From contig NZ_PYMH01000003.1 in assembly GCF_003025555.1 (NCBI RefSeq), forward strand, positions 294,448-358,447: a stretch of 64,000 nt of DNA. The letters run 5' to 3'. The notes beneath the pieces were generated by a model. That model had not been told where the DNA came from. It did not search any database and was given only the letters and a program-made list of their open reading frames with translations. The position numbers were made by a program, and so were the translations under genes. Position 1 is the stretch's first letter. Each line of letters opens with the position of its first letter. This document shows positions 8,940-18,359 of this stretch, in pieces. The stretch comes from Photobacterium lutimaris. Its GTDB lineage: Bacteria > Pseudomonadota > Gammaproteobacteria > Enterobacterales > Vibrionaceae.

Positions 8940-10133
8940 ATGTCTGCCGCATTTTATGATCAAATCAATCAGCAAATCGAAGAAGTAAAAGCTGAAGGTC
9001 TTTACAAGTCTGAGCGCATTATCACTTCTCAGCAGAAAGCTGCTGTTTCTATCAGTACTGGCGAAGAAGTATTGAACTTCTGTGCGAATAACTATCTTGG
9101 TCTTGCTAACCATCCTGAGCTTATCGAAGCGGGTAAAGCCGGTATGGATGAGCACGGTTTCGGCATGGCGTCTGTACGTTTTATCTGTGGTACTCAAGAC
9201 ATTCACAAAGAGCTTGAGCAGAAACTATCCACTTTCTTAGGTAAAGAAGACACGATTCTTTACACCTCTTGTTTCGATGCCAACACGGGTTTGTTTGAAA
9301 CAATCCTTGGCAAAGAAGACGCAATCATCTCTGATGCGCTAAACCACGCGTCGATCATTGATGGTGTTCGCCTATGTAAAGCGATGCGCTTCCGTTATTC
9401 GAATAACAACATGGAAGAGCTTGAGCAGCAGTTGATTGCCGCAAAAGAAGCCGGTGCTCGCCACATTCTTATCGTGACTGACGGTGTGTTCTCAATGGAC
9501 GGCGTCGTGGCTAACCTCCCCGCTATCTGTGACTTAGCAGACAAATACGGCGCATTGACCATGGTTGATGACTCTCACGCTGTTGGCTTTATGGGTAAAA
9601 CCGGTGCTGGTACGCACGAGTTCCACAATGTTGTTGACCGTATCGACATCATCACGGGTACGCTAGGTAAAGCAATGGGTGGCGCTTCAGGTGGCTACAC
9701 ATCAGGTAAGAAAGAAGTGATTGACTGGCTACGTCAGCGTTCTCGTCCATACCTATTCTCTAACTCTGTTGCCCCTGCGATTGTTAATGCGTCTATCCGC
9801 GTTATCGATCTACTAAAAGAAAGTGGCGACCTGCGTGACCGCCTATGGTCAAACGCTGAACAATTCCGTACTCGTATGGAAGCGGCTGGCTTTACGATGG
9901 GCGGTGCCGATCACGCTATCATCCCAATTATGCTAGGTGATGCAAAAGTTGCCGCTGAGTTCGCCGAGCGTGCATTGGCGAAGGGTATTTACGTTGTTGG
10001 CTTCTCTTTCCCTGTTGTACCTAAGGGCCAAGCACGTATCCGTACTCAGATGTCAGCCGCGCACTCTCCAGAGCAGCTAGACAAAGCGATCAATGCCTTC
10101 ATCGAAGTGGGCAAGGACATGGGCATTATTTAA
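8940..10133 (+). CDS. kbl: 2-amino-3-ketobutyrate CoA ligase (glycine C-acetyltransferase)
   Basis: A 397-residue PLP enzyme of the alpha-oxoamine synthase family. It cleaves 2-amino-3-ketobutyrate with CoA to glycine and acetyl-CoA, the second step of threonine catabolism after Tdh. The PLP lysine is Lys244 in [10 protein letters not shown], the same number as in E. coli Kbl. ATG 8940 is chosen because it gives the family N-terminus MSAAFYDQ and normal length and has GTGAGGAA just upstream; an in-frame open stretch back to 8877 has no support. It forms an operon with tdh 80 bases downstream. Codon use is strongly biased, suggesting high expression. Confidence 0.97.
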   Translation: MSAAFYDQINQQIEEVKAEGLYKSERIITSQQKAAVSISTGEEVLNFCANNYLGLANHPELIEAGKAGMDEHGFGMASVRFICGTQDIHKELEQKLSTFLGKEDTILYTSCFDANTGLFETILGKEDAIISDALNHASIIDGVRLCKAMRFRYSNNNMEELEQQLIAAKEAGARHILIVTDGVFSMDGVVANLPAICDLADKYGALTMVDDSHAVGFMGKTGAGTHEFHNVVDRIDIITGTLGKAMGGASGGYTSGKKEVIDWLRQRSRPYLFSNSVAPAIVNASIRVIDLLKESGDLRDRLWSNAEQFRTRMEAAGFTMGGADHAIIPIMLGDAKVAAEFAERALAKGIYVVGFSFPVVPKGQARIRTQMSAAHSPEQLDKAINAFIEVGKDMGII

Positions 10134-10158
10134 TCCCATTATCCAGTAGTTCAAGGGC

Positions 10159-10185
10159 CAAGGGCTGGCATAGTATCAGCCCTTG
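10159..10185 (+). repeat. Intercistronic hairpin between kbl and tdh
   Basis: CAAGGGCTG and CAGCCCTTG form a perfect 9-bp stem with a 9-base loop. No T run follows, so it is more likely an mRNA-stabilising or partially attenuating structure than a terminator. Confidence 0.55.
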
Positions 10186-10213
10186 CATATCTACCCTGCA
10201 GTAGGAACATATA

Positions 10214-11245
10214 ATGAAAATCAAAGCACTTTCCAAACTTAAGCCAGAACAAGGCATTTGGATGACTGAAGTGGACAAGCCAGAGCTTGGCCATAACGAT
10301 CTACTTATTCGCATCAAGAAAACTGCTATCTGTGGTACTGATGTTCACATCTACAACTGGGATGAGTGGTCGCAAAAGACTATTCCTGTTCCTATGGTTG
10401 TCGGTCACGAATATGTGGGTGAAGTTGTTGGCATTGGCCAGGAAGTCCGTGGCTTTGAAATTGGCGACCGTGTATCGGGCGAAGGCCATATCACATGTGG
10501 TCACTGCCGTAACTGTCGTGGCGGCCGTACTCACCTTTGCCGTAACACTACCGGTGTTGGTGTCAACCGTGAAGGTGCATTTGCTGAATACCTTGTGATC
10601 CCTGCGTTCAACGCATTTAAGATCCCTGAAGGTATCTCTGACGACCTAGCGTCTATCTTCGACCCGTTCGGTAACGCTGTTCACACGGCATTGTCTTTTG
10701 ACCTAGTGGGTGAAGACGTTCTAATCACCGGTGCTGGTCCAATCGGCATCATGGCTGCAGCGGTTGCTAAGCACGTTGGTGCTCGTCACGTTGTTATCAC
10801 TGACGTGAACGAATACCGCTTGGATCTTGCTCGTCAAATGGGTGTGACCCGTGCTGTTAACGTGGCGGAAGAGAAACTGGAAGATGTGATGGCTGAGCTG
10901 GGCATGACCGAAGGTTTCGATGTGGGTCTTGAAATGTCAGGTGTACCATCTGCTTTCAACAGCATGCTAACAAGCATGAACCACGGTGGTAAGATTGCAC
11001 TTCTGGGCATTCCGCCATCAGACATGGGCATTGACTGGACTCAGGTGATCTTCAAAGGTTTGATCATCAAAGGTATCTACGGTCGTGAAATGTTCGAAAC
11101 ATGGTACAAGATGGCAAGCTTGATTCAGTCTGGTCTTGATCTAACACCAATCATCACTCACCACTACAAGATTGATGACTTCCAAGAAGGCTTTGACATT
11201 ATGCGCTCAGGCATGTCAGGCAAGGTTATCTTGGATTGGGAATAA
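10214..11245 (+). CDS. tdh: L-threonine 3-dehydrogenase
   Basis: A 343-residue zinc-dependent medium-chain dehydrogenase that oxidises L-threonine to 2-amino-3-ketobutyrate with NAD. The catalytic zinc ligands are visible as Cys40 (AICGTD) and His65-Glu66 (VVGHEYVG). The structural zinc cluster is in [14 protein letters not shown], and the Rossmann motif GAGPIG is at about residue 175. The length equals that of E. coli Tdh. The unstable product is handed to Kbl, encoded immediately upstream in the same operon. A bidirectional terminator follows the stop. Confidence 0.97.
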   Translation: MKIKALSKLKPEQGIWMTEVDKPELGHNDLLIRIKKTAICGTDVHIYNWDEWSQKTIPVPMVVGHEYVGEVVGIGQEVRGFEIGDRVSGEGHITCGHCRNCRGGRTHLCRNTTGVGVNREGAFAEYLVIPAFNAFKIPEGISDDLASIFDPFGNAVHTALSFDLVGEDVLITGAGPIGIMAAAVAKHVGARHVVITDVNEYRLDLARQMGVTRAVNVAEEKLEDVMAELGMTEGFDVGLEMSGVPSAFNSMLTSMNHGGKIALLGIPPSDMGIDWTQVIFKGLIIKGIYGREMFETWYKMASLIQSGLDLTPIITHHYKIDDFQEGFDIMRSGMSGKVILDWE

Positions 11246-11261
11246 TCCTTACCGAATAAAC

Positions 11262-11289
11262 AAAAACGGGCTTTCAAGCCCGTTTTTTT
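11262..11289. terminator. Bidirectional terminator between tdh and dcuC-like gene
   Basis: ACGGGCTT and AAGCCCGT form the stem, flanked by an A run on the left and a T run on the right, so it can end transcripts from both convergent genes. Confidence 0.85.
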
Positions 11290-11336
11290 ATGTTTCATAA
11301 AACGTTAGTTATTATGAATTATTAGTTGAGTTGGCA

Positions 11337-12701
11337 TTAACCCAGCATGGCACTCATCGTAACAAGCGCAACCAAGCCGCCCATCATTGGAATCGCAGTA
11401 CGCTTAACCAGTTCAATTGGTGAGATACCAGCAACACCCGCACACGCAATAACAACACCAGCGACAGGGGAGAATGAACGGAAGATACCTGAGGACAACT
11501 GCATAGGCAGTGCAAAGGCAGCCGTTGATACACCTAAAGTCGAGGCAATTTGTGGCGCTAGATCCGCGAAGCTAAAGAACGGCGCATTACCCGAGCCAGA
11601 TAGAAGAGCGGTTGCACCAATAATGGTAACCATCACGATGATCATCGGCAGGTAACCGAGACCTGCGGTTGATGTTGCACCCAACAGCAAGCTGATAAAG
11701 CCAATCGTGCTCAAACCAACAACGAAGGTTTGTGCGGCAATAATCAATGAGACAACACTTGCAAAGGCTTTGCCCATACCATCGAGGAACACTTTCAGTG
11801 ACGCCGCCACTTTTTTGCCGTCACGGTTAACAATGAAGTCACACACCATGGCAATGAACAAGCTGGTAAACATTGCTGTGACAACATCAACCTTAATCCA
11901 TGAGATGGCAAAGCTGCTGAATGTCAGAAGCATCAGAAGTGGAAGAATAGGCAAGATAGCAAACCATTTCGGTGCGGCTACGATATCTTGATCGATTTCT
12001 TTCAACTCATTGGTAATACCTTTTTCGGCATCTTTCTTGTCAAACCAACGCTGGCAGAAGAAATGCAGTACAGCAATAACACCCATGACAACCGGGGCAA
12101 CGATCATCTGGTGGTTAACAAAGTAGGTTGCCGCATCAATGCCGATAACTTCAGCTGCTTTTAGCGAGTTACCTGAAGCAGGGCCTAAATCAAGACACGC
12201 AGTTGTTGCCAATACCGCGGCGGTAGATGCCGGTGTACAACCGATACGCACCAGTACAGGGTACATAGCAACAAGCAGAAGCATTGCCAAGCCAACAGCA
12301 GATGGAATGAAGATATTGATGATCTGGCCTAGGACGTATGTCAAAGCGAGAACAACATATGGGCTTTTTATCAACGACAGTGGCTTGGTTGATACTTGAA
12401 CCATGGCATTGGCAGCGCCGATGTGGTTCATATAGCTAGAAAAGCCAGCCACACTCATGATAATCAAACCAAGGTTGGCTAAGGTTGAAGAGGAGAGTGC
12501 TTTAATTACAAGGAAAAAGTCAAAAACAACCGCACCGGAAGAATTTGTTCCTGATGGTAGGAAGTCGGTATTACCTGAAACAACACCAATTAAAATCATT
12601 AATAGGCCAGCGGCAAAAAGTGCAGCCTGGGTGTTATATTTTTTTACAATTAAAAAACCCGCGCCAAATATGATGGGTAGCGATAGCAATGGGATGAACA
12701 T
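11337..12701 (-). CDS. dcuC: DcuC-family anaerobic C4-dicarboxylate carrier
   Basis: A 454-residue inner-membrane protein with about twelve hydrophobic segments. It aligns along its length with E. coli DcuC, which exchanges or exports succinate for fumarate during anaerobic growth. Shared blocks include AAYMTHIG-like SSYMNHIG, the loop around ASGNSLKAAEV, GLSTIGFISLL, LSGSGNAPFFSF and SPVAGVVIACAGVAGISP. I chose ATG 12701, which matches the DcuC N-terminus and has GTGAG seven bases upstream; the frame also has a GTG at 12713. It converges on tdh. A related but different dicarboxylate may be the true substrate. Confidence 0.82.
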   Translation of the reverse strand: MFIPLLSLPIIFGAGFLIVKKYNTQAALFAAGLLMILIGVVSGNTDFLPSGTNSSGAVVFDFFLVIKALSSSTLANLGLIIMSVAGFSSYMNHIGAANAMVQVSTKPLSLIKSPYVVLALTYVLGQIINIFIPSAVGLAMLLLVAMYPVLVRIGCTPASTAAVLATTACLDLGPASGNSLKAAEVIGIDAATYFVNHQMIVAPVVMGVIAVLHFFCQRWFDKKDAEKGITNELKEIDQDIVAAPKWFAILPILPLLMLLTFSSFAISWIKVDVVTAMFTSLFIAMVCDFIVNRDGKKVAASLKVFLDGMGKAFASVVSLIIAAQTFVVGLSTIGFISLLLGATSTAGLGYLPMIIVMVTIIGATALLSGSGNAPFFSFADLAPQIASTLGVSTAAFALPMQLSSGIFRSFSPVAGVVIACAGVAGISPIELVKRTAIPMMGGLVALVTMSAMLG

Positions 12702-13434
12702 ATTTAATCTCACATAATATTCATAAGTACAGAATGTTGATAGCTAATTATGTAATGTGTATATAAAGCTAAAAGTAAAGTATCAACAACATTGGTTCAA
12801 TTTAACATCCCTGTATCAAATATTGCTCCTGCAACATATCGAGCCATATCTCCTAACGCACGCATAACATCTGACTTAACTGCAAAATATGATGTGGAAG
12901 TGCAAACGTATAGGAAATAGACAAACCTAACTCAATAACTTTAATTTATGAGTAATGAATGCCTGAATCAATTTTACTGAAAAGGATGATTGAAAGGATA
13001 AATGCTTCATGTGTGTTGAGACCTAGGTCATATTGAGGTGTGTAACAAAGTTTGTCTGGGAATTAATCGGGAAATAACCGTGAATAGAAATAAGAAGATT
13101 TAGATAATATAAAAACAAAATAACAATAAAGGATGATGCTTGTGTATTGTTTATAGTGGTGTTGTTATTGGTGTTGGTGGATGTGAACAATTAGATCACA
13201 AGTTACAATATATTGTTCATTGGTTTAGTTTATATTCCAGTTTTTTTATGCAAATGAGTGAGTTGCTTTATGTCGCCGATCTCAGCGACAGAGTCACCCG
13301 CAGGGCGGTGGGAAGAATGAAATCTACTCGTGATGAAGCTCACAAAACCTGTTATACTTCGGGCACATGGTGAGGAAGTCGTCTTTATGGCGACTTTTTT
13401 ATTGCTTGATATACATCATTATTGGAACAGTACA
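12702..13434. other. Long divergent intergenic region upstream of dcuC-like gene and ybiT
   Basis: About 730 mostly AT-rich bases hold no credible gene. Near the ybiT end there are two short hairpin-capable segments (13272-13289, GTCGC/GCGAC, and 13303-13318, CACC/GGTG), a promoter-like TATACT at 13353-13358 and a terminator-like hairpin at 13376-13400. The left part should contain the dcuC promoter. I found no FNR or CRP site that I trust. Confidence 0.5.
13376..13400 (+). terminator. Terminator-like hairpin in the ybiT leader (possible attenuator)
   Basis: AAGTCG and CGACTT pair across a 9-base loop and are followed by TTTT, only 35 bases before the ybiT TTG start. An in-frame ATG at 13387 with GAGGAA upstream lies inside the hairpin. 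Together these could form a translation-coupled attenuator. Confidence 0.5.
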
Positions 13435-15030
13435 TTGATTTCTACAGCTAATATCACGATGCAGTTTGGCGACAAGCCACTGTTTGAGAATATCTCAGTT
13501 AAATTCGGTGGCGGTAACCGCTATGGCCTTATCGGAGCGAACGGCTGTGGTAAGTCAACGTTCATGAAAATTCTTGGCGGCGAATTAGAGCAGTCAGGCG
13601 GTACTGTTTCACTCGATCCAAACGAGCGTATGGCTAAGTTGGGTCAGGATCAGTTTGCTTTCGAAGAATACTCTGTGGTTGATACCGTTATTATGGGTCA
13701 CAAAGAGCTTTGGAAAGTAAAGGAAGAGCGCGACCGCATTTACGCATTGCCAGAAATGTCTGACGAAGACGGCATGCGTGTTGGCGACCTCGAGACTGAG
13801 TTCGCCGAAATGGACGGTTACTCAGCGGAGGCGCGTGCTGGTGAGCTTCTACTTGGTCTTGGTATTCCTGAAGAGCAACATTTCGGCCTAATGAGTGCCG
13901 TTGCGCCTGGCCTGAAAGTTCGTGTTCTTCTGGCTCAGGTTTTGTTTGCAGACCCTGAAATCATGCTTCTTGATGAACCAACGAACAACTTGGATATTCA
14001 TACAATTAGCTGGCTGGAAGAGGTCCTTTTGGCGCGTAACTGCACCATGATCATCATCTCGCACGACCGCCACTTCCTAAACAGTGTTTGTACCCACATG
14101 GCTGACCTTGACTACGGTGAACTTCGCCTATTCTCTGGTAACTATGATGAGTACATGATCGCCGCTGAGCAAGCTCGTGAACGTCTACATTCTGATAATG
14201 CGAAGAAGAAAGCACAAATGGCGGAACTACAAACGTTCGTAAGCCGCTTCTCTGCTAACGCATCAAAAGCAAAACAAGCTACGTCGCGTCAAAAGCAGCT
14301 TGATAAAATTCAGCTTGATGAAGTGAAAGCATCTAGCCGTCAAACACCGTTTATCCGCTTCGATCAGGAAAAAGAGCTTTTCCGTAACGCATTGGAAGTC
14401 GAAGGTCTTAAGCAAGGCTACGGTGATAATATCCTTATCAACGGCGTTAAGATGCTGGTTGAAGTGGGTGAGCGTATCGCTATCATTGGTGAAAACGGTA
14501 TCGGTAAATCGACGCTGCTGAACACCCTTGCGGGTGCGATGGAGCCGATGGATGGTATGGTTAAGTGGTCAGAAAACAATAACATTGGCTTCTACGCTCA
14601 GGACCATAGCGCTGACTTTGAAGAAGATATGACGCTGCTTGAGTGGATGGGTCAGTGGAAAAAAGAAGGTGATGACGAGCAAACCGTTCGTGGCATTCTT
14701 GGTCGTATGCTGTTCTCACAAAATGACATTAAGAAGTCTGTAAAAGTGATTTCTGGTGGTGAGCAGGGTCGTATGTTGTTTGGTAAGCTGATCATGCAAA
14801 AACCAAACATCCTTCTGATGGATGAACCAACCAACCACATGGATATGGAATCTATCGAAGCATTGAATTTGGCACTTGAAAACTTCAAGGGCACACTACT
14901 GTTCGTCTCTCACGATCGTCAGTTTGTTTCTTCGATTGCAACGCGTATCCTTGAGATTACCAAAGATGGCGTAGAAGACTTCCACGGTACCTATGAAGAG
15001 TACCTAGCGAAGAAAGGCCTTGTTGGCTAA
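13435..15030 (+). CDS. ybiT: ABC-F family ATPase YbiT (ribosome-associated)
   Basis: A 531-residue soluble ABC-F protein with two ATPase domains and no membrane segment. Walker A motifs are GANGCGKST and GENGIGKST; Walker B regions are [10 protein letters not shown] and [10 protein letters not shown]; an ABC-F linker with KQATSRQKQ joins the domains. ABC-F proteins bind the ribosomal E site and modulate translation; the exact role of YbiT is not settled. TTG 13435 gives the conserved YbiT N-terminus ([11 protein letters not shown]) and family length (530 in E. coli), with GGA eight bases before it. An alternative ATG at 13387 with a better ribosome site would add 16 residues. A terminator-like hairpin overlaps that alternative start. 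Confidence 0.93.
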   Translation: MISTANITMQFGDKPLFENISVKFGGGNRYGLIGANGCGKSTFMKILGGELEQSGGTVSLDPNERMAKLGQDQFAFEEYSVVDTVIMGHKELWKVKEERDRIYALPEMSDEDGMRVGDLETEFAEMDGYSAEARAGELLLGLGIPEEQHFGLMSAVAPGLKVRVLLAQVLFADPEIMLLDEPTNNLDIHTISWLEEVLLARNCTMIIISHDRHFLNSVCTHMADLDYGELRLFSGNYDEYMIAAEQARERLHSDNAKKKAQMAELQTFVSRFSANASKAKQATSRQKQLDKIQLDEVKASSRQTPFIRFDQEKELFRNALEVEGLKQGYGDNILINGVKMLVEVGERIAIIGENGIGKSTLLNTLAGAMEPMDGMVKWSENNNIGFYAQDHSADFEEDMTLLEWMGQWKKEGDDEQTVRGILGRMLFSQNDIKKSVKVISGGEQGRMLFGKLIMQKPNILLMDEPTNHMDMESIEALNLALENFKGTLLFVSHDRQFVSSIATRILEITKDGVEDFHGTYEEYLAKKGLVG

Positions 15031-15056
15031 TCAACGTTTAGTTGAATTTGCTTTTA

Positions 15057-15083
15057 AAAGCCGCCTTAAATGGCGGCTTTTTA
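15057..15083 (+). terminator. Intrinsic terminator of ybiT
   Basis: AAAGCCGCC and GGCGGCTTT form a perfect 9-bp stem with a 6-base loop, followed by T residues. Confidence 0.88.
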
Positions 15084-15160
15084 TTACATATGATGGTGAA
15101 GTACTATACCCATATAGATAGGTATTAGTGTGCTTCATCTTTATAGAAAAAGGAAAAAGT

Positions 15161-15613
15161 ATGAAGATTTGGGTCGATGCCGACGCTTGTCCTAATGTCG
15201 TTAAGGAAATTTTGTTCCGTGCAGCTAATCGGGTAGGGGTTGCTGTGACCTTGGTTGCCAATCAGTATATCCGTGTTCCGCCATCACCGCATATCAAATC
15301 GATTCAGGTTGAGTCCGGATTTGATGTTGCTGATAATTATATTGTTCAGCAGTCTGAGCCTGGCGATCTTGTGATTACCGCCGATATTCCACTGGCTGAT
15401 GAAGTGATCACTAAAGGTGCCCACGCGCTAAATCCACGTGGTGAGATGTACACTAAAGACACGATCAAACAACGTCTTCAGATGCGTGACTTTATGGAAA
15501 CCATGCGAAGCTCTGGTGTGCAAACCGGCGGCCCTGCGCCACTGAACCAGACCGATAGGCAAAACTTCGGCAACAAGCTTGATGCCTTTTTGGCGAAGAA
15601 CCATCGTAAGTAG
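15161..15613 (+). CDS. yaiI: YaiI/YqxD family protein (DUF188)
   Basis: A 150-residue protein of the widespread YaiI/YqxD family, with the hallmark N-terminus [12 protein letters not shown] and the downstream TADIPLADE and LNPRGEMYT blocks. The acidic residues resemble PIN/NYN-type nuclease folds, so RNA cleavage has been suggested for the family, but the function is not established. ATG 15161 is chosen because it begins the conserved motif and has AGGAAAA upstream; the open frame reaches back to 15128 without support. It appears to be a single-gene unit. Confidence 0.92.
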   Translation: MKIWVDADACPNVVKEILFRAANRVGVAVTLVANQYIRVPPSPHIKSIQVESGFDVADNYIVQQSEPGDLVITADIPLADEVITKGAHALNPRGEMYTKDTIKQRLQMRDFMETMRSSGVQTGGPAPLNQTDRQNFGNKLDAFLAKNHRK

Positions 15614-15668
15614 ACGCTGTTGTTTTGCGCGTTTTATTGCGTATCACCACGGGTGTTCAATACGAGAA

Positions 15669-15697
15669 ACAGTGAGGTTACTCCTTAGCCTCACTGT
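15669..15697 (-). terminator. Hairpin overlapping the stop codon of the next gene
   Basis: ACAGTGAGG and CCTCACTGT form a perfect 9-bp stem around an 11-base loop that contains the minus-strand stop codon. On the minus strand it is followed by only a weak TTTCTC, so termination is possible but uncertain. Confidence 0.35.
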
Positions 15698-16796
15698 CAT
15701 TATCTGATGTATCTTCATCACTGCCCTCGTTGTCAGCCTCTTCGGCACTGGCTTTTTCTGCGTTTTCCTCCTTTGCTTGATCTTTCTTTTCTTTCTCGGC
15801 TTCTTGCTCTTCTAAAATGGCTTTAGGTGTCGACTTTTCTTTCTTAGCTAAGCGGTAGGCCATAGCAAGACCAAAAGAGGACTTCTCATTTGTCACCAAC
15901 TCTTGTAGCGCTTTGCTGTCAACTAAATCGAGTTGTCCCATTTCAATGGCAGTACGTTTGGATTTGCCGATCACTTCATCGTTAGGCAGATCGACCATGA
16001 TGGTGGCAGCTTCGGTAAGGGCGGTCGCATACTCTTCAGGGTCGTTGAGATCGTATTCGGAAATTTTCATATGCTGGCGGATTTCGAGCGCCCAATTTAA
16101 TGCCAAGAACGGAATGGAAGCGGTTTTGTTGTCTTTGCCATTAGGTTTCGGTGGCGCATAGCTAATACCACTAAGAAAACTCACGAGTGAAAGATATTTG
16201 TCGTGCTTAAGCTGTTTCATCCCTATGTATTCAGGGAGATCTTTAGGCTTTATTTCCCTCCCTTTATCATTAACCAGCCATACCTCGTTATCGTTGTTCA
16301 TTTCTGCCCAGAAGTCATCACCAGATCCTAGTAGGTTATGGTTTACTTTGACCGTAATAGGAACGCTGGTGCCGCCATTGGGCATCCCCCAAAATGTTGA
16401 AAGTAGGGTTAGCCCTTCTGTCAGGTAGAGGGCGCCTTCTTCAGGGCCAACGACCACGGTGCTTAACATCTCCTTGTTCTGCGCCGTCTTACCCGAACAC
16501 TGGTAAGTCTCAGGGTCTGTCGGCATGGAATTGTCATCCCATTTCTTTACTGCTTTGGCACCATTTAACCGACACAGATCGTTGTACATGTTTTTTAAAT
16601 CAGCTTTATAGCGCTGAAGATTGGCATAGATTTGGTCATAGTCTAGAACCGCTTGGGTTGGCAGCAATTGATCTAGAGTGACAGTAATCGTGTCGCCGTT
16701 TTCGAGCTCGCTGTAATTGACCTTTTCTGCGTGCGTTGGAAAAGGGGTACATATGATTGCACCAAGAATAAGAGAGCAAAAACGCTGACGATACAT
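15678..16796 (-). CDS. Secreted protein with ParB/Srx-like domain and acidic tail
   Basis: A 372-residue exported protein. The signal peptide covers about residues 1-23 (core CSLILGAIICTPF, cleavage after THA). Residues about 30-170 resemble the ParB/sulfiredoxin N-terminal fold found in some secreted proteins: VTLDQLLPTQAVLDYDQI at the start and VGPEEGALYLTEGLT where that family usually has a DGHH motif. The usual histidines are absent here, so any catalysis is doubtful. The last 45 residues are a highly charged, acidic low-complexity tail rich in Glu, Lys and Asp. ATG 16796 is chosen for its GAGG site and the clean signal peptide. The function is unknown and the domain call is from pattern memory only. 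Confidence 0.6.
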   Translation of the reverse strand: MYRQRFCSLILGAIICTPFPTHAEKVNYSELENGDTITVTLDQLLPTQAVLDYDQIYANLQRYKADLKNMYNDLCRLNGAKAVKKWDDNSMPTDPETYQCSGKTAQNKEMLSTVVVGPEEGALYLTEGLTLLSTFWGMPNGGTSVPITVKVNHNLLGSGDDFWAEMNNDNEVWLVNDKGREIKPKDLPEYIGMKQLKHDKYLSLVSFLSGISYAPPKPNGKDNKTASIPFLALNWALEIRQHMKISEYDLNDPEEYATALTEAATIMVDLPNDEVIGKSKRTAIEMGQLDLVDSKALQELVTNEKSSFGLAMAYRLAKKEKSTPKAILEEQEAEKEKKDQAKEENAEKASAEEADNEGSDEDTSDNDSEAKE

Positions 16797-16875
16797 AAAC
16801 ACAGCCTCTAACCATTTTTTACAACAGTTTAGCAAAGCTGAGCCAATCTATTTGTTTCATCGGTGAGTGGACGAG

Positions 16876-16904
16876 GCACCGCAGGCTACGTTGCCTGCTG
16901 GTGC
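16876..16904 (-). terminator. Hairpin downstream of the DUF3334 gene
   Basis: GCACC-GCAGGC pairs with GCCTGC-T-GGTGC with one bulged base and a 6-base loop. There is no T run, so it is a weak terminator or an mRNA 3' structure. Confidence 0.35.
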
Positions 16905-16929
16905 ACCATATGAAGCTGACAGAAAGTGG

Positions 16930-17610
16930 TTAGATGCCAAGCTCGTCAAGCAGGTCGAGGTCGACATCGGTCGCTGCTGAGACTGGATTAGAGGGGTTAC
17001 GAGAGCCTTGTTGTGCCGCCTCGATGATTCGGTCCGGATCACACTCTTCATGTTGGTCAAACTCTTCCAGCTGGATGAACTCTGTTTTGTCCATAGCCAG
17101 CTCCAAATAGAAAATATTATTTTTCTCCGTCGTAAAACTGACTCGTCGGGCCTGAGGACGATCAAGATTCGTATCGACGGATAACAGTATCTGTTTATTC
17201 AGGGCCAACATTTTGGGTTGGTTCTGAGTAATTGAAACTTGCAACTCACGGCGGATTTTTCTAGTGAAATCGCCGACAACCTGGTTCATAAGCTCACCAA
17301 GTACATCAGCCACTTCATCTGAGGAATGGTGGATGGCGAGATCGTCAGCTGACATGCCCATTTTGAGCATATAATCTTGGTAGAGCTCTAACGCAGCTTG
17401 ATGCGAAAAGTTGGTGACAACAAGTCCAGTAAAGCCACCATCAAACAGAACAAAACACCCGATATCAGGCTTCAGGCTAGTTTTATTGATCTTTTGTACC
17501 ATTGCCGAGTAACTGACTGGGCTATCTGTGGCGGCTGTCAGTACAGATGAAAAGGATTGGCATAGCTTTAGGAGAATATCGTCGGTAGTGATGACTTTGG
17601 TTTTTTTCAT
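16930..17610 (-). CDS. DUF3334 protein with CheC/CheX-type phosphatase motif
   Basis: A 226-residue cytoplasmic protein of the DUF3334 family, common in Vibrionaceae. The central segment SDEVADVLGELMNQVVG matches the ExxN signature (Glu-Leu-Met-Asn, then Gly) of the CheC/CheX phospho-aspartate phosphatases, and the surrounding length and order fit that fold. The C-terminus is acidic and ends in DLLDELGI. A role in dephosphorylating a receiver protein is inferred. Its nearest possible partner is the REC-CheC protein at 18360-19364, which is transcribed in the opposite direction. I did not find a chemotaxis kinase nearby. Confidence 0.75.
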   Translation of the reverse strand: MKKTKVITTDDILLKLCQSFSSVLTAATDSPVSYSAMVQKINKTSLKPDIGCFVLFDGGFTGLVVTNFSHQAALELYQDYMLKMGMSADDLAIHHSSDEVADVLGELMNQVVGDFTRKIRRELQVSITQNQPKMLALNKQILLSVDTNLDRPQARRVSFTTEKNNIFYLELAMDKTEFIQLEEFDQHEECDPDRIIEAAQQGSRNPSNPVSAATDVDLDLLDELGI

Positions 17611-17750
17611 TTAGTTTTAGTGTTTCAAGGAAAAGAACGGGAGTGTGGCATTAAAAGCGAAGAATTGCACAGGAAATGGCTTAGGGGATTGACGTAGTTC
17701 ACTTTTTTACCCATAAGCCTTTACATTCTTGTCGCAGGCAAGGCCAAAGA

Positions 17751-18110
17751 CTATGTGAAGCGCTGCTCGAGGTAGTGGATGATATCATTGGATTCATACA
17801 TCCATGTTACTTCACCTGACTCGTTCTCAATTCGCAGGCAAGGCACTTTGCGTTTACCGCCGCCATTGAGTAATGCTTGTTCGTTGTCAGGTTGCTTAGC
17901 ATCTACGGTTTCTAGCGGAAGGTTCATTTTTTTTGCGGCACGACGTACTTTGACACAAAATGGGCACGTTTCGAATTGATATAGGGCCATCGATTCTAGT
18001 GCTTGGTTTATTCGTTGCTGATCTTCTTGAGCGCGTTGTTGGGGCTTTGGAGAAAAAATAGCGTTGAGCAATAGGATGAGCTTGCCAAGGATCAGGCGAA
18101 TAATTTTCAT
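17751..18110 (-). CDS. Glutaredoxin-like protein with N-terminal membrane anchor
   Basis: A 119-residue protein. Residues about 4-19 (IIRLILGKLILLLNAI) form a hydrophobic helix that probably anchors it in the membrane. After a charged spacer comes a glutaredoxin domain with the redox motif FETCPFCVKV, a cis-Pro loop KVPCLRIE and the C-terminal SNDIIHYLEQ. It is predicted to be a glutathione-linked disulfide reductase; the substrate is unknown. ATG 18110 is chosen because AAGGA precedes it by 9 bases; the frame stays open to 18143. Confidence 0.85.
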   Translation of the reverse strand: MKIIRLILGKLILLLNAIFSPKPQQRAQEDQQRINQALESMALYQFETCPFCVKVRRAAKKMNLPLETVDAKQPDNEQALLNGGGKRKVPCLRIENESGEVTWMYESNDIIHYLEQRFT

Positions 18111-18359
18111 TGTGATATGTCCTTGTGAGATAGTGGTGTTCAATCATACCTGTTAATCAAAATGCAAAAAACCACACGAATGTAACGGCTAATATGTAAT
18201 GTGTTAGATTCTCGCTAAATTATTGAATTGTATATATCCACCTATCTTCATAAAAGTCGATCCATGTCACTAAGTGGATAATTTAATCATGCCAAAAAAT
18301 ATAAAATTCAGCTAAAGGCGTTATCATTATTAGCGTTGGTAAGCAATCTAGGTCATATC

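Noticed and set aside
13178..13202. CRP site (TGTGA...TCACA)
   Set aside because: The half sites are 9 bases apart instead of 6.
13140..13373. A 77-codon open frame upstream of ybiT
   Set aside because: No ATG start or ribosome site, odd composition, overlaps the leader hairpins and promoter-like sequence, and resembles no family.
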